A DNA stretch of 19,624 nucleotides, taken from positions 1 to 19,624 of the forward strand of contig JADJYY010000032.1 of NCBI GenBank assembly GCA_016719465.1, in the 5' to 3' direction. This DNA is from Hydrogenophilales bacterium (GTDB lineage Bacteria > Pseudomonadota > Gammaproteobacteria > Burkholderiales > Thiobacillaceae). Every line of letters starts with the position of its first letter. Positions within the stretch are counted from its first letter, which is position 1. The translations under genes were made by a program, and so were the position numbers. Below, piece by piece: positions 6,821-16,033 of the stretch. The notes below the pieces were generated by a model. The model saw only the letters and a list, made by a program, of their open reading frames with translations, was not told the DNA's origin and searched no databases.

Positions 6821-7614
6821 GCCTCGCGCTGCCTCAAGCTAAGAAATCCCTCGGCCAGCACTTCCTGGTGGATAACCATTACATCCAGCGCATCGTCGCC
6901 GCCATCCGGCCCCAGGCCGGCGACCGCATGGTGGAGATCGGACCCGGCCCCGGCGCCCTGACCAGGCCCTTGCTGGAAAGCCTGGGGCATCTGGATGTGG
7001 TGGAACTGGACCGGGACATGGTGGCTCGCCTGCAAGCCGAGTTTCCTTCCGGGCAATTGACCATCCATCAGGCCGACGCCCTGCGCTTTGCCTTCGGCGA
7101 TCTCGGTCCGGACCTGCGCGTGGTGGGCAACCTGCCCTACAACATTTCCTCGCCCCTGCTGTTCCATCTGGCCGAATACGCCTCCGGCATCCGCGACATG
7201 TGCTTCATGCTGCAGAAGGAAGTGGTGGATCGCATGGCCGCGGCGCCGGGCACGCCGGACTATGGCCGGCTGTCGGTGATGCTCCAGGCCCGCTTCCGGG
7301 TGGACAAGCTGTTCACCGTGCCGCCGGGCGCGTTTCGGCCGCCGCCCAAGGTGGATTCGGCCATCGCGCGGTTGGCGCCCTTGCCCGAGGCGGCGGTGCC
7401 TTATCGCGAACATCGGGTGTTCGCGGAGGTGGTGGCGCGGGCCTTCGGCCAGCGTCGCAAGACCCTGCGCAATACCCTGAGGGGACTGGTGGACGAGCCC
7501 CTGTTCGCGGAACTGGGCATCGATCCGGCGCGTCGCGGGGAAACCCTGTCGGTGGCGGAATTCGCCGCCCTGGCCAATCGCCTGCCCGGCAACCAGGATC
7601 AACGCGGCGGTTAG
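6817..7614 (+). CDS. rsmA: 16S rRNA (adenine1518-N6/adenine1519-N6)-dimethyltransferase
   Basis: RsmA (KsgA) dimethylates two adjacent adenines in helix 45 of 16S rRNA, a late check on 30S subunit assembly. The 265-residue product shows KKSLGQHFLVD at the N-terminus, the SAM-binding EIGPGPGALT motif, the acidic VVELDRDM strand end, the catalytic NLPYNISSP motif, and the C-terminal FRPPPKVDSAI segment. Translation is probably coupled to pdxA through the four-base overlap. ccoI begins 11 bases after its stop. Confidence 0.97.
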   Translation: MSLALPQAKKSLGQHFLVDNHYIQRIVAAIRPQAGDRMVEIGPGPGALTRPLLESLGHLDVVELDRDMVARLQAEFPSGQLTIHQADALRFAFGDLGPDLRVVGNLPYNISSPLLFHLAEYASGIRDMCFMLQKEVVDRMAAAPGTPDYGRLSVMLQARFRVDKLFTVPPGAFRPPPKVDSAIARLAPLPEAAVPYREHRVFAEVVARAFGQRRKTLRNTLRGLVDEPLFAELGIDPARRGETLSVAEFAALANRLPGNQDQRGG

Positions 7615-7617
7615 AAT
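7612..7617 (+). promoter_or_regulatory. ccoI: Candidate -10 element just ahead of ccoI
   Basis: TAGAAT (5/6 match to TATAAT) overlaps the rsmA stop codon and ends 8 bases before the ccoI ATG. Transcription from it would start at or within a few bases of the ATG, giving a nearly leaderless message. No good -35 is visible, and read-through from pdxA-rsmA is the simpler alternative. Confidence 0.3.
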
Positions 7618-7625
7618 CACGGCCC

Positions 7626-10070
7626 ATGACCGAATCCCAGTCTCGCGAAGTCCCAACGCATTCGTCATCCGCCTGTTTCCATTGCGGCGAGCCGGTTCCC
7701 GCCGGCGCCCATTACCGCATCGTCTTCCAGGGCGAGTCCCGCCCCGCCTGCTGCCTGGGTTGCGAGGCGGTGGCCCAGACCATCATCGACTCCGGCAACG
7801 CGGACTATTACCGCTTGCGCACCGACCTGCCCAAGACGCCGGAAGCCGCCCTGGAGGAGTTGAAGAACCTCAAGCTCTACGACCTGCCCGAGGTGCAGGC
7901 GAGCTTCGTCAAGAGCGAGGGTGAGGTGCGCGAGGCGAGCCTGATCCTGGAGGGCATCGTCTGCGCCGCCTGCGTCTGGCTGAACGAGCGTCACCTGCAC
8001 CAGTTGCCCGGCGTGCTGGCGGCGGACATCAATTTTTCCACCCGGCGGGCCCGGGTGCGCTGGGATGACGGTCGCATCCGCCTGTCCGATATCCTGAAGA
8101 GCATCCAGGACATCGGTTACCACGCCTATCCCTTCGATACCAGCCGCCAGGAGGAGTTGTTCCGCAAGGAGCGCAACACCGCCATCCGCCGCCTGGCCAT
8201 CGCCGGCCTGGGCATGATGCAGGTCATGATGTACGCCGTGCCCACCTATCTGGCCCACGAAGACACCATGTCGCGCGACATCGAGGCGCTCATGCGCTTC
8301 GCCAGCATGTTGCTGACCACGCCGGTGGTGTTCTATTCCGCCCTGCCGTTCTTCCAGGGCGCCTGGCGCGATCTCAAGCTCAAGCGTGCCGGCATGGACG
8401 TGCCGGTGGCCCTGGGCGTGGGCGCCGCCTTCGCCGCCAGCGTATATGGCACCCTGGTCGGCAGCGAGGAGGTGTATTTCGACTCGGTGACCATGTTCGT
8501 GTTCTTCCTGCTCACCGGCCGCTTCCTGGAGATGAATGCCCGCAAGCGTTCCGCCGAGGCGGCGGAAAGCCTGGTCAAGCTGATTCCGGCCGCGGCATTG
8601 CTGTTGCCGGGCTATCCGGAAAGCCGCCAGGATGAAACGGTGGCGGCGGTCAAGCTGACGCCGGGCGACCACGTTCTGGTGGGGCCGGGGGAGAGCTTCC
8701 CGGCCGACGGTTCGGTGGTGGAGGGGCGTTCCAGCGTGGACGAATCACTGCTCACCGGCGAATCCCATCCCGTCGCCAAACATCCCGCGAGCCTGGCGAT
8801 TGGCGGCACCATCAACCTGGAAAGCCCGCTGGTGGTGAAGGTGGAAAAGGTGGGCTCGGATACGGTGCTGTCCGGCATCGTCCGCCTGCTGGATCGGGCG
8901 CTGGCGGAAAAGCCCAGGCTGGCCCAGCTGGCCGACCGGGTGGCGGGCTGGTTCGTCTTCGCGCTGCTGGCGGTGGCCGTGGCCGTGGCGGGGATCTGGT
9001 ATGTCGTCGATCCCTCCCGGGCATTCTGGATCACGGTTTCCGTGCTGGTGGTGTCCTGCCCTTGCGCCCTGTCACTGGCCACCCCGGCGGCGCTCACCGC
9101 CGCCCTGGGCCGGCTCACCCGCCTGGGTTTGCTGTCCACCCGCGGCCATGCCCTGGAAACCCTGGCCCATGCCACGGATTTTGTGTTTGACAAGACCGGC
9201 ACCCTGACCACCGGGGAATTCAAGTTGCTGGATGTGGAAGTCCTGCGCGGCGACCGCGAGGGGGCCCTGGCCATCGCCCGCGCCCTGGAGCAGGGCGCCA
9301 CCCACCCGGTGGCGGCGGCGCTGCGCGATGCGGAACAGGAGGGCGCGCTGGACGCCGAGCAGTTGAGCTATGTCCCGGGACGCGGCGTGGAAGGCCGGGT
9401 CGAGGGGCGCGTTTACCGCCTGGGCGCGCCGGAATTCGTCAACGGCGCCCCCGACCCGGGGCGCTTCCCCCATGGCGTGACCGTGGTCGGACTGGCCGAC
9501 GCGGAGGGCGTGCTGGCCTGGTTCGCCCTGGGCGACGCGACGCGACTCCAGGCGCGGCAACTCATCGCCGATCTGAAGAGTCTGGGCGTCAGCCTGCATC
9601 TCTATTCCGGCGACCGGAGTGAGAATGTGGCGGCGCTGGCGGCCGAACTGGGCATAGCCGACGCCCACGGCGCCATGTTGCCGGAAGACAAGCTTGCCGC
9701 CGTGCGGGCGTTGCAGCGGCGCGGCGCCATCGTGGCCATGACCGGGGACGGGGTGAACGACGCGCCCGTGCTGGCCCAGGCCCAGGTTTCCATCGCCGTG
9801 GATCAGGGCGCGGAAGCGGCCCAGGCGGCGGCGGACATGGTGCTCCTGTCCAGCGAGATCGGCCGCCTGGCCGATGGCGTCCGCCTGGCGCGGCGCGCCC
9901 AGATCGTCATCAGGCAGAACCTGGGCTGGTCCGCGCTCTACAACGCCCTGGCCATTCCGGCCGCCGCCATGGGCTATGTCACGCCCTGGATGGCCGGCAT
10001 CGGCATGTCGCTATCGTCCCTGCTGGTCGTGCTCAATGCCATGCGCCTGTCGCGTATCAGCAAGGCGTGA
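7626..10070 (+). CDS. ccoI: Copper-translocating P-type ATPase CcoI (FixI), cbb3 oxidase maturation
   Basis: The 814-residue product is a P1B-type ATPase of the CcoI/FixI group, which exports copper across the inner membrane for the CuB site of cbb3 oxidase. An N-terminal Cys-rich segment has CFHC (17-20) and CCLGC (42-46). A heavy-metal-associated domain with CAAC (113-116) follows. The membrane domain carries the ion-path CPC motif (478-480), and the catalytic domain has DKTGT (phosphorylated Asp 522) and TGDGVND (706-712). LTGESHP marks the actuator domain. The start ATG at 7626 gives MTESQS and a full-length family protein; the frame is open farther upstream only as an overlap with rsmA. 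It lies in the same direction as ccoS and ccoNOQP, matching its assembly role. Confidence 0.95.
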   Translation: MTESQSREVPTHSSSACFHCGEPVPAGAHYRIVFQGESRPACCLGCEAVAQTIIDSGNADYYRLRTDLPKTPEAALEELKNLKLYDLPEVQASFVKSEGEVREASLILEGIVCAACVWLNERHLHQLPGVLAADINFSTRRARVRWDDGRIRLSDILKSIQDIGYHAYPFDTSRQEELFRKERNTAIRRLAIAGLGMMQVMMYAVPTYLAHEDTMSRDIEALMRFASMLLTTPVVFYSALPFFQGAWRDLKLKRAGMDVPVALGVGAAFAASVYGTLVGSEEVYFDSVTMFVFFLLTGRFLEMNARKRSAEAAESLVKLIPAAALLLPGYPESRQDETVAAVKLTPGDHVLVGPGESFPADGSVVEGRSSVDESLLTGESHPVAKHPASLAIGGTINLESPLVVKVEKVGSDTVLSGIVRLLDRALAEKPRLAQLADRVAGWFVFALLAVAVAVAGIWYVVDPSRAFWITVSVLVVSCPCALSLATPAALTAALGRLTRLGLLSTRGHALETLAHATDFVFDKTGTLTTGEFKLLDVEVLRGDREGALAIARALEQGATHPVAAALRDAEQEGALDAEQLSYVPGRGVEGRVEGRVYRLGAPEFVNGAPDPGRFPHGVTVVGLADAEGVLAWFALGDATRLQARQLIADLKSLGVSLHLYSGDRSENVAALAAELGIADAHGAMLPEDKLAAVRALQRRGAIVAMTGDGVNDAPVLAQAQVSIAVDQGAEAAQAAADMVLLSSEIGRLADGVRLARRAQIVIRQNLGWSALYNALAIPAAAMGYVTPWMAGIGMSLSSLLVVLNAMRLSRISKA

Positions 10071-10086
10071 GTCCGCCACAGGGGGT

Positions 10087-10135
10087 CGGCATAAGGGGCC
10101 GGCACCAGGAACTGGCACCAGGAACCGACATAAGG
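10087..10135 (+). repeat. Short nested direct repeats in the ccoI-ccoS gap
   Basis: GGCACCAGGAAC occurs twice in tandem (10101-10112 and 10114-10125). The pair is flanked by near-identical CGGCATAAGG (10087-10096) and CGACATAAGG (10126-10135). The A-B-B-A arrangement fills much of the 126-base ccoI-ccoS gap. It could be a slippage product or a binding site array; nothing in it matches a site I know. Confidence 0.7.
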
Positions 10136-10196
10136 AATTTTGATTGTGTCCAGGCCTTGTTGGGCAATACCATCGAAGCACGCATAAAGTGAATCA

Positions 10197-10394
10197 ATGG
10201 ACATCCTCTATCTTTTGATACCCCTGAGTCTGGTTTTTGTCGCGGCGATTGCCGTGGTTTTTCTCTGGGCGGTCAAGAGCGGGCAGTTTGAGGATATGGA
10301 GGGCCCGGCGCATCGCATTCTGATGGACGACGAGTATCCCGCTCCGCCCGAAAATCTACGCGAGAACACAAAAACAAATAATGGCGACGATTGA
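10197..10394 (+). CDS. ccoS: cbb3-type cytochrome oxidase assembly protein CcoS
   Basis: The 65-residue product has one N-terminal transmembrane helix (about 3-25) followed by the family's WAVKSGQFEDMEGPAHRIL-type segment and an acidic tail. CcoS is needed for insertion of haem b and CuB into CcoN in Rhodobacter. The length fits the family. The ribosome binding site is weak. Its stop codon lies inside the FNR box that serves ccoN. Confidence 0.94.
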   Translation: MDILYLLIPLSLVFVAAIAVVFLWAVKSGQFEDMEGPAHRILMDDEYPAPPENLRENTKTNNGDD

Positions 10395-10404
10395 CATAAG
10401 TCAA
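10391..10404 (+). promoter_or_regulatory. FNR/Anr box upstream of ccoN
   Basis: TTGACATAAGTCAA is a perfect dyad of the FNR/Anr type (TTGAC-N4-GTCAA). It overlaps the last codon and stop of ccoS and lies 79 bases before the ccoN ATG. A TTATAC/TATACG -10-like element at 10431-10437 places the likely transcript start about 42-46 bases from the box centre, close to the class II activation spacing. This predicts activation of ccoNOQP at low oxygen. The dyad is directly seen; the regulator identity is inferred from known control of cco genes. Confidence 0.87.
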
Positions 10405-10482
10405 GCGCCTATTTAGGATTTCGATGTCGTTTATACGGCATTCATTTTTTAGACCCAGCCTGAAATGCTCAAGGAGACCCGT

Positions 10483-11928
10483 ATGGAAGCAACATACAAC
10501 TACAAGGTCGTCCGCCAGTTCGCCATCATGACGGTCGTATGGGGAATTGTCGGGATGCTGGTGGGCGTCATCATTGCCGCTCAGCTCATCTGGCCCACGT
10601 TAACCGAAGCTCTGGGACCCCTGGCTCCCTACCTTTCATACGGGCGTCTGCGTCCGTTGCATACCAACGCGGTGATTTTCGCCTTCGGTGGTTCCGCGTT
10701 GTTCGCCACCTCGCTGTACATCGTCCAGCGTACCTGTCAGACCCGGTTGTTGTCGGACGGGCTCGCGGGCTTCGTGTTCTGGGGTTGGCAACTGGTCATC
10801 CTGCTGGCTGCGGTCACGCTGCCGATGGGGTTCACCTCCTCCAAGGAATATGCCGAGCTGGAATGGCCCATCGACATCCTCATCACCGTGGTGTGGGTGG
10901 CCTACGCCGTGCTGTTCTTCGGCACCATCGTGATGCGCAAAACCAAGCACATCTACGTGGCCAACTGGTTCTTCGGCGCCTACATCGTCACCATCGCCCT
11001 GCTGCACGTGGTCAACAACATCGAGCTGCCCATCGCCCTGTCCGGCGGCGGCTGGATGAAGTCCTACTCCGCCTATTCCGGGGTGCACGACGCCATGGTG
11101 CAGTGGTGGTATGGCCACAACGCGGTGGGCTTCTTCCTGACCACCGCCTTCCTGGGCATGATGTATTACTTCATTCCCAAGCAGGCCGGCCGTCCGATCT
11201 TCTCCTACCGCCTGTCCATCGTGCACTTCTGGGCGCTGAACTTCATCTACATGTGGGCCGGCCCCCACCACCTGATGTACACCGCGCTGCCCGACTGGGC
11301 CCAATCCCTGGGTATGGTGTTTTCTCTGATGCTGCTGGCGCCCTCCTGGGGCGGCATGATGAACGGCATCATGACCCTGTCCGGCGCCTGGCATAAGCTG
11401 CGCACCGATCCCATCCTGAAGTTCCTGATCACCGCCATGTCCTTCTACGGCATGTCGACCTTCGAGGGACCGATGATGTCGGTGAAGACCGTGAACGCCC
11501 TGTCCCACTACACCGAATGGACCATCGGTCACGTGCACTCCGGCGCCCTGGGCTGGGTGGCGATGATCTCCATCGGTTCCCTGTATCACCTCATCCCGCG
11601 CCTGTTCGGCCGTGAAGAAATGTACAGCACCCGTCTGATCAACGTTCACTTCTGGTGGTCCACCATCGGCGTCGTGCTCTACATCGCCGCTCTGTGGATC
11701 GCCGGCGTGGCGCAAGGTCTGATGTGGCGCGCCACCAACGCGGACGGCACGCTGACCTACAGCTTCGCCCAGTCCGTAAACGCCATGTATCCCTTCTACA
11801 CGATTCGCCTGATCGGCGGCACCATGTTCTTCGCCGGCATGCTGCTGATGGCCTACAACGTGTGGAAAACCGTCGCCGCGGGCAAGGCCGTCAACGACGC
11901 CCGTATCCCCGAAGCCGTCGCGGCTTAA
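10483..11928 (+). CDS. ccoN: cbb3-type cytochrome c oxidase subunit I (CcoN)
   Basis: CcoN is the catalytic haem-copper subunit, binding haem b, haem b3 and CuB and reducing oxygen to water. The 481-residue product has the expected metal and haem ligands: His60 (RPLHTN), His212 and the cross-linked Tyr256, His262-His263 (GPHHL), His350 and His352 (GHVHSG). These are all shifted by +5 after His60 relative to the P. stutzeri enzyme as I remember it, because of an extra Gly-rich stretch around GGGWM (residues 188-192). I chose the ATG at 10483 because AAGGAG lies six bases upstream (10471-10476) and the protein then begins MEATYNY as in relatives; another in-frame ATG at 10465 would precede the ribosome site. 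Confidence 0.97.
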   Translation: MEATYNYKVVRQFAIMTVVWGIVGMLVGVIIAAQLIWPTLTEALGPLAPYLSYGRLRPLHTNAVIFAFGGSALFATSLYIVQRTCQTRLLSDGLAGFVFWGWQLVILLAAVTLPMGFTSSKEYAELEWPIDILITVVWVAYAVLFFGTIVMRKTKHIYVANWFFGAYIVTIALLHVVNNIELPIALSGGGWMKSYSAYSGVHDAMVQWWYGHNAVGFFLTTAFLGMMYYFIPKQAGRPIFSYRLSIVHFWALNFIYMWAGPHHLMYTALPDWAQSLGMVFSLMLLAPSWGGMMNGIMTLSGAWHKLRTDPILKFLITAMSFYGMSTFEGPMMSVKTVNALSHYTEWTIGHVHSGALGWVAMISIGSLYHLIPRLFGREEMYSTRLINVHFWWSTIGVVLYIAALWIAGVAQGLMWRATNADGTLTYSFAQSVNAMYPFYTIRLIGGTMFFAGMLLMAYNVWKTVAAGKAVNDARIPEAVAA

Positions 11929-11946
11929 CGGACAAGGAGACAAGCT

Positions 11947-12558
11947 ATGTTTTCGCACAAGGCTCTTGAAAAGAACATCGGCTGGCTGATGGTCCTGACC
12001 TTCCTGGTCGTGTCCGTCGGCGGTCTGGTCCAGATCGTGCCGCTGTTCTTCCAGAAGTCCACCACGCAGCCCGTGGAGGGGCTCAAGCCCTACAACGCGC
12101 TGCAACTGACCGGCCGCGACATCTATATCCGCGAGGGTTGCGTGGGCTGCCACTCCCAGATGGTGCGCCCGTTCCGCGCCGAAACGGAACGCTATGGCCA
12201 CTTCTCGGTGGCGGGCGAGTTCATTTATGACCGTCCGTTCCTGTGGGGTTCCAAGCGCACCGGGCCGGATCTGCACCGCGTCGGCGGACGGTATTCCGAT
12301 GACTGGCATTACACCCACATGATGAACCCCCGTGACGTGGTGCCCGAGTCCAACATGCCGGCCTACCCCTGGCTGGCCGACACGCCGGCGGACGCGTCCG
12401 AGATCCAGGCCAAGATGAAGACCCTGAATATCGTCGGTCATGGCTACACCGAGCAGGAGATCGCCGAGGCCCCCGCCATGCTGGAAGGCAAGACGGAAAT
12501 GGACGCGATCATCGCCTACCTGCAAGTGCTGGGCACTTCCGCCCCGAAGGCCAAGTGA
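11947..12558 (+). CDS. ccoO: cbb3-type cytochrome c oxidase subunit II (CcoO)
   Basis: CcoO is a membrane-anchored mono-haem cytochrome c that passes electrons from CcoP to CcoN. The 203-residue product has one N-terminal anchor helix (about 13-34), the haem-binding CVGCH (65-69) and the axial-ligand region ESNMPAYPW (Met137). AAGGAGA lies 6 bases before the ATG. It follows ccoN by 18 bases and is one base from ccoQ. Confidence 0.97.
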   Translation: MFSHKALEKNIGWLMVLTFLVVSVGGLVQIVPLFFQKSTTQPVEGLKPYNALQLTGRDIYIREGCVGCHSQMVRPFRAETERYGHFSVAGEFIYDRPFLWGSKRTGPDLHRVGGRYSDDWHYTHMMNPRDVVPESNMPAYPWLADTPADASEIQAKMKTLNIVGHGYTEQEIAEAPAMLEGKTEMDAIIAYLQVLGTSAPKAK

Positions 12559-12559
12559 C

Positions 12560-12736
12560 ATGGACGTCGGCATCCTCGGTTCCATCGTGACCGTCCTGTT
12601 CTTCATCCTGTTCGTCGCCATCATCTGGTGGGCCTTCCACCGCGAGAACAAGGGCAAGTTCGAGGACGCCGCCAACCTCCCGTTCCAGGAGGATGCGGAC
12701 GGTGCCCGCGATGCCGGCAAACGCCTCACCGACTAG
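12560..12736 (+). CDS. ccoQ: cbb3-type cytochrome oxidase subunit CcoQ
   Basis: This 58-residue protein has one transmembrane helix (about 4-25), then WAFHRENKGKFEDAANLPF and an acidic tail, the usual CcoQ layout. CcoQ stabilises the complex, notably in oxygen. The start ATG comes one base after the ccoO stop, and a GAAGG within the ccoO end can serve as its ribosome site. ccoP follows after 12 bases. Confidence 0.94.
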   Translation: MDVGILGSIVTVLFFILFVAIIWWAFHRENKGKFEDAANLPFQEDADGARDAGKRLTD

Positions 12737-12748
12737 GAGACATTCAAA

Positions 12749-13726
12749 ATGACCGATTTCGCAGGATCAGACTTTTTGAGTGAGTTCTGGCATTACTACA
12801 TTGCCGCGCTCACCGTTATTGGCATCGTCTTTTCCCTCTGGCTGCTCAAGAGCCAGACCACCCAGAAACTCGCCGAGGGTGAACAGGCCGAAGTCATGGC
12901 GCCGACCTGGGACGGCGACCTGCAGGAGCTCAACAATCCGCTGCCACGCTGGTGGATGTGGATGTTCTATGCCCTGATCGTCTTCGGCATCGTCTATCTC
13001 GTGCTCTATCCCGGTTTCGGCAAGTACGCCGGCACGCTGGGCTGGAGTTCCTACCAGGAGTGGAAGGACGACAAGGACGCGGTGGATGCCGAGTTCGAGA
13101 AGGTCATGGCGCCGTTCAAGTCCCAGGATCTGATGGCGGTCGCCGCCGACCCGAAGGCCAGGGAGATGGGTCAGAACCTGTTCATGACCTACTGCTCCCA
13201 GTGTCATGGCTCCGGCGGCCAGGGCGGCAAGGGCTTCCCCAATCTGGCCGACAATCTCTGGCTGTTCGGGGGCACCCCCGACGACGTGAAGTCCAGCATC
13301 GCCAACGGCCGCGTCGGCGAGATGCCCGGCGGCATGGCGGGCGACGAGCGGGGCGCCAGGGAAGTGGCCAACTATGTGTTGTCCCTGGGCGGCAAGCCCC
13401 ACGATGCGGCCCTGGCCGCCGCGGGCAAGGAAAAGTACGCGGCCTGCGCGGGCTGCCATGGCGAGGATGGCAAGGGCATGAATGCCGCCGGTTTCCCCAA
13501 CCTGGTTGACGACGCCTGGCAGTACGGTGGCAGCGTGGAAGCGATCACCGAAAGCATCGTCAAGGGCCGCAAGGGTGGCATGCCCGCCCAGCTGGAAGCC
13601 CTGGGCGAGGCCAAGGTGCATCTCCTGAGCGCCTATGTCTGGGGACTGGGCGGCGGGGTCAAGCCCGCCGCACCGGCGCCGGTCGAGGCCGCTTCGGCCG
13701 AGGCGGCCGCGCCGGCCGCCAACTAG
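12749..13726 (+). CDS. ccoP: cbb3-type cytochrome c oxidase subunit III (CcoP), di-haem
   Basis: CcoP is the di-haem cytochrome c that accepts electrons from soluble donors. The 325-residue product has two transmembrane helices (about 18-35 and 68-88) and two haem sites, CSQCH (149-153) and CAGCH (233-237). Candidate axial methionines are in GEMPGGM (about 190-196) and GGMPAQ (about 276-281). The C-terminus carries about 20 Ala/Pro-rich residues as a low-complexity tail. AGGAGA lies 8 bases before the ATG. The next 178 bases are a hairpin-rich gap before ccoG. Confidence 0.97.
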   Translation: MTDFAGSDFLSEFWHYYIAALTVIGIVFSLWLLKSQTTQKLAEGEQAEVMAPTWDGDLQELNNPLPRWWMWMFYALIVFGIVYLVLYPGFGKYAGTLGWSSYQEWKDDKDAVDAEFEKVMAPFKSQDLMAVAADPKAREMGQNLFMTYCSQCHGSGGQGGKGFPNLADNLWLFGGTPDDVKSSIANGRVGEMPGGMAGDERGAREVANYVLSLGGKPHDAALAAAGKEKYAACAGCHGEDGKGMNAAGFPNLVDDAWQYGGSVEAITESIVKGRKGGMPAQLEALGEAKVHLLSAYVWGLGGGVKPAAPAPVEAASAEAAAPAAN

Positions 13727-13736
13727 GCGCCCGCGG

Positions 13737-13801
13737 TTCCGGGGCTGACCCGCCGGTCGGCCCCGGAAGCCAGCCCGACTTCCCGGAGTGGGCTGGCTTC
13801 C
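13737..13801 (+). terminator. Tandem GC-rich hairpins after ccoP
   Basis: Hairpin 1 pairs TTCCGGGGC-T-GACC (13737-13750) with GGTC-G-GCCCCGGAA (13755-13768), with one mismatch. Hairpin 2 pairs GGAAGCCAGCCC (13765-13776) perfectly with GGGCTGGCTTCC (13790-13801). They share GGAA at 13765-13768, so only one can be fully closed at a time. Neither has a T-run, so they may stabilise the ccoNOQP message or act as pause sites rather than simple terminators. Confidence 0.6.
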
Positions 13802-13863
13802 GGAACGGAAAGCGCCCGGGATGGGCTCCGTCCGCGCCGCATCGTGGCGCCGGGATAGAAACG

Positions 13864-13885
13864 ACCGGGGATACCCGGTGGTTTT
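13864..13885 (+). terminator. Small hairpin plus T-run ahead of ccoG
   Basis: ACCGGG (13864-13869) and CCCGGT (13874-13879) enclose GATA and are followed by GGTTTT. This resembles a weak intrinsic terminator or attenuator 20 bases before the ccoG start codon. It could also limit ribosome access. A function is inferred only. Confidence 0.4.
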
Positions 13886-13904
13886 CAGTTGAGAGAGGTA
13901 TGTC

Positions 13905-15329
<1,425 letters not shown>

Positions 15330-15338
15330 GGTGGTGAA

Positions 15339-15869
15339 ATGATGGCGCTAGATCTCTCGACCGACCGACCCTGGTGGAAGGAGCCGATGGTCTGGCTGAT
15401 CGCCGGCCTGCCGGCCACCGCCGTGATCGCCGGCTTCACCACCTACTTTATCGCCGCCCATGAACCGGACAGCCTGGTCCGGGCCGAATATCGCAAGGAA
15501 GGTTTCGCGCTGGTGGAGAAGACCACCGCGGCCGACACGCTGGCGGCCGAGTTGGGCCTCTTCGCCCGCATGACCGCGGACAACGGCAGGCTGGAGGTCA
15601 CCCTGAAAGGCCGACTGTCAACGACCCCGGAACGGGTGGCGCTGACGATCATTCACCCCACCCGGGAGAGCCGGGATATCGCCCTCGTCCTGGCGCGATC
15701 GGGCGGGGGCTCCTACGGGGCGAACCTGCCGGATGTGGGCAACGGCAAGCGCATTCTGGTTCTCGAGGCGGAAGACCGGGCCTGGCGGATTACCGGTCAA
15801 TGGATGGCGCCCTTCTCCGGCATGACGGAGTTGGCGGCGGTGGAAACGAATCACTCAACGCACCCCTGA
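15339..15869 (+). CDS. ccoH: FixH/CcoH family protein, cbb3 oxidase assembly
   Basis: The 176-residue product has a hydrophilic N-terminus with PWWKEPMVW, one transmembrane helix (about 17-37), a YFIAAHEPDSLV segment and a C-terminal beta-rich domain ending with a WRITGQW-like strand, as in FixH. CcoH is a single-span subunit that stays with the oxidase during assembly. The start may be the ATG at 15339 or the next codon, also ATG. It follows ccoG by 9 bases. Confidence 0.9.
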   Translation: MMALDLSTDRPWWKEPMVWLIAGLPATAVIAGFTTYFIAAHEPDSLVRAEYRKEGFALVEKTTAADTLAAELGLFARMTADNGRLEVTLKGRLSTTPERVALTIIHPTRESRDIALVLARSGGGSYGANLPDVGNGKRILVLEAEDRAWRITGQWMAPFSGMTELAAVETNHSTHP

Positions 15870-15893
15870 CGGGGCAACGATAGGAGCACGCAC

Positions 15894-16022
15894 ATGGACG
15901 CAGTCATGAGTTTGTTGTTCAACTCCCCCATCGGCCTACTGAGCCTGTTCACCATTGGTTTCATCATCGCCATGGGTCTGTTCCTCTGGGCGAAGCTGGC
16001 CAAGAAATCCCACGAAAATTAA
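15894..16022 (+). CDS. 42-residue membrane micro-protein, DUF3149-like
   Basis: A short open frame with a good ribosome site (AGGAG at 15882-15886, 7 bases before ATG) encodes MDAVMSLLFNSPIGLLSLF, one transmembrane helix (about 14-34) and a basic end, WAKLAKKSHEN. This resembles DUF3149 proteins, small single-helix proteins that I recall near cbb3 genes in betaproteobacteria. It lies 24 bases behind ccoH on the same strand, so a role in oxidase assembly or stability is plausible but unproved. Translation is supported by the ribosome site, position and hydrophobic pattern. Confidence 0.75.
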   Translation: MDAVMSLLFNSPIGLLSLFTIGFIIAMGLFLWAKLAKKSHEN

Positions 16023-16033
16023 GCGTGCTGTCT

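Noticed and set aside
10139..10153. Possible second FNR-like site (TTGAT half) before ccoS
   Set aside because: Only one half-site is present; the other half (GTGTCC/CCAGG) does not match, so no regulatory claim is made.
10636..12729. 697-codon minus-strand open frame opposite ccoNO
   Set aside because: It lies wholly antisense to ccoN, ccoO and ccoQ and has a His/Gly/Gln-rich low-information translation.
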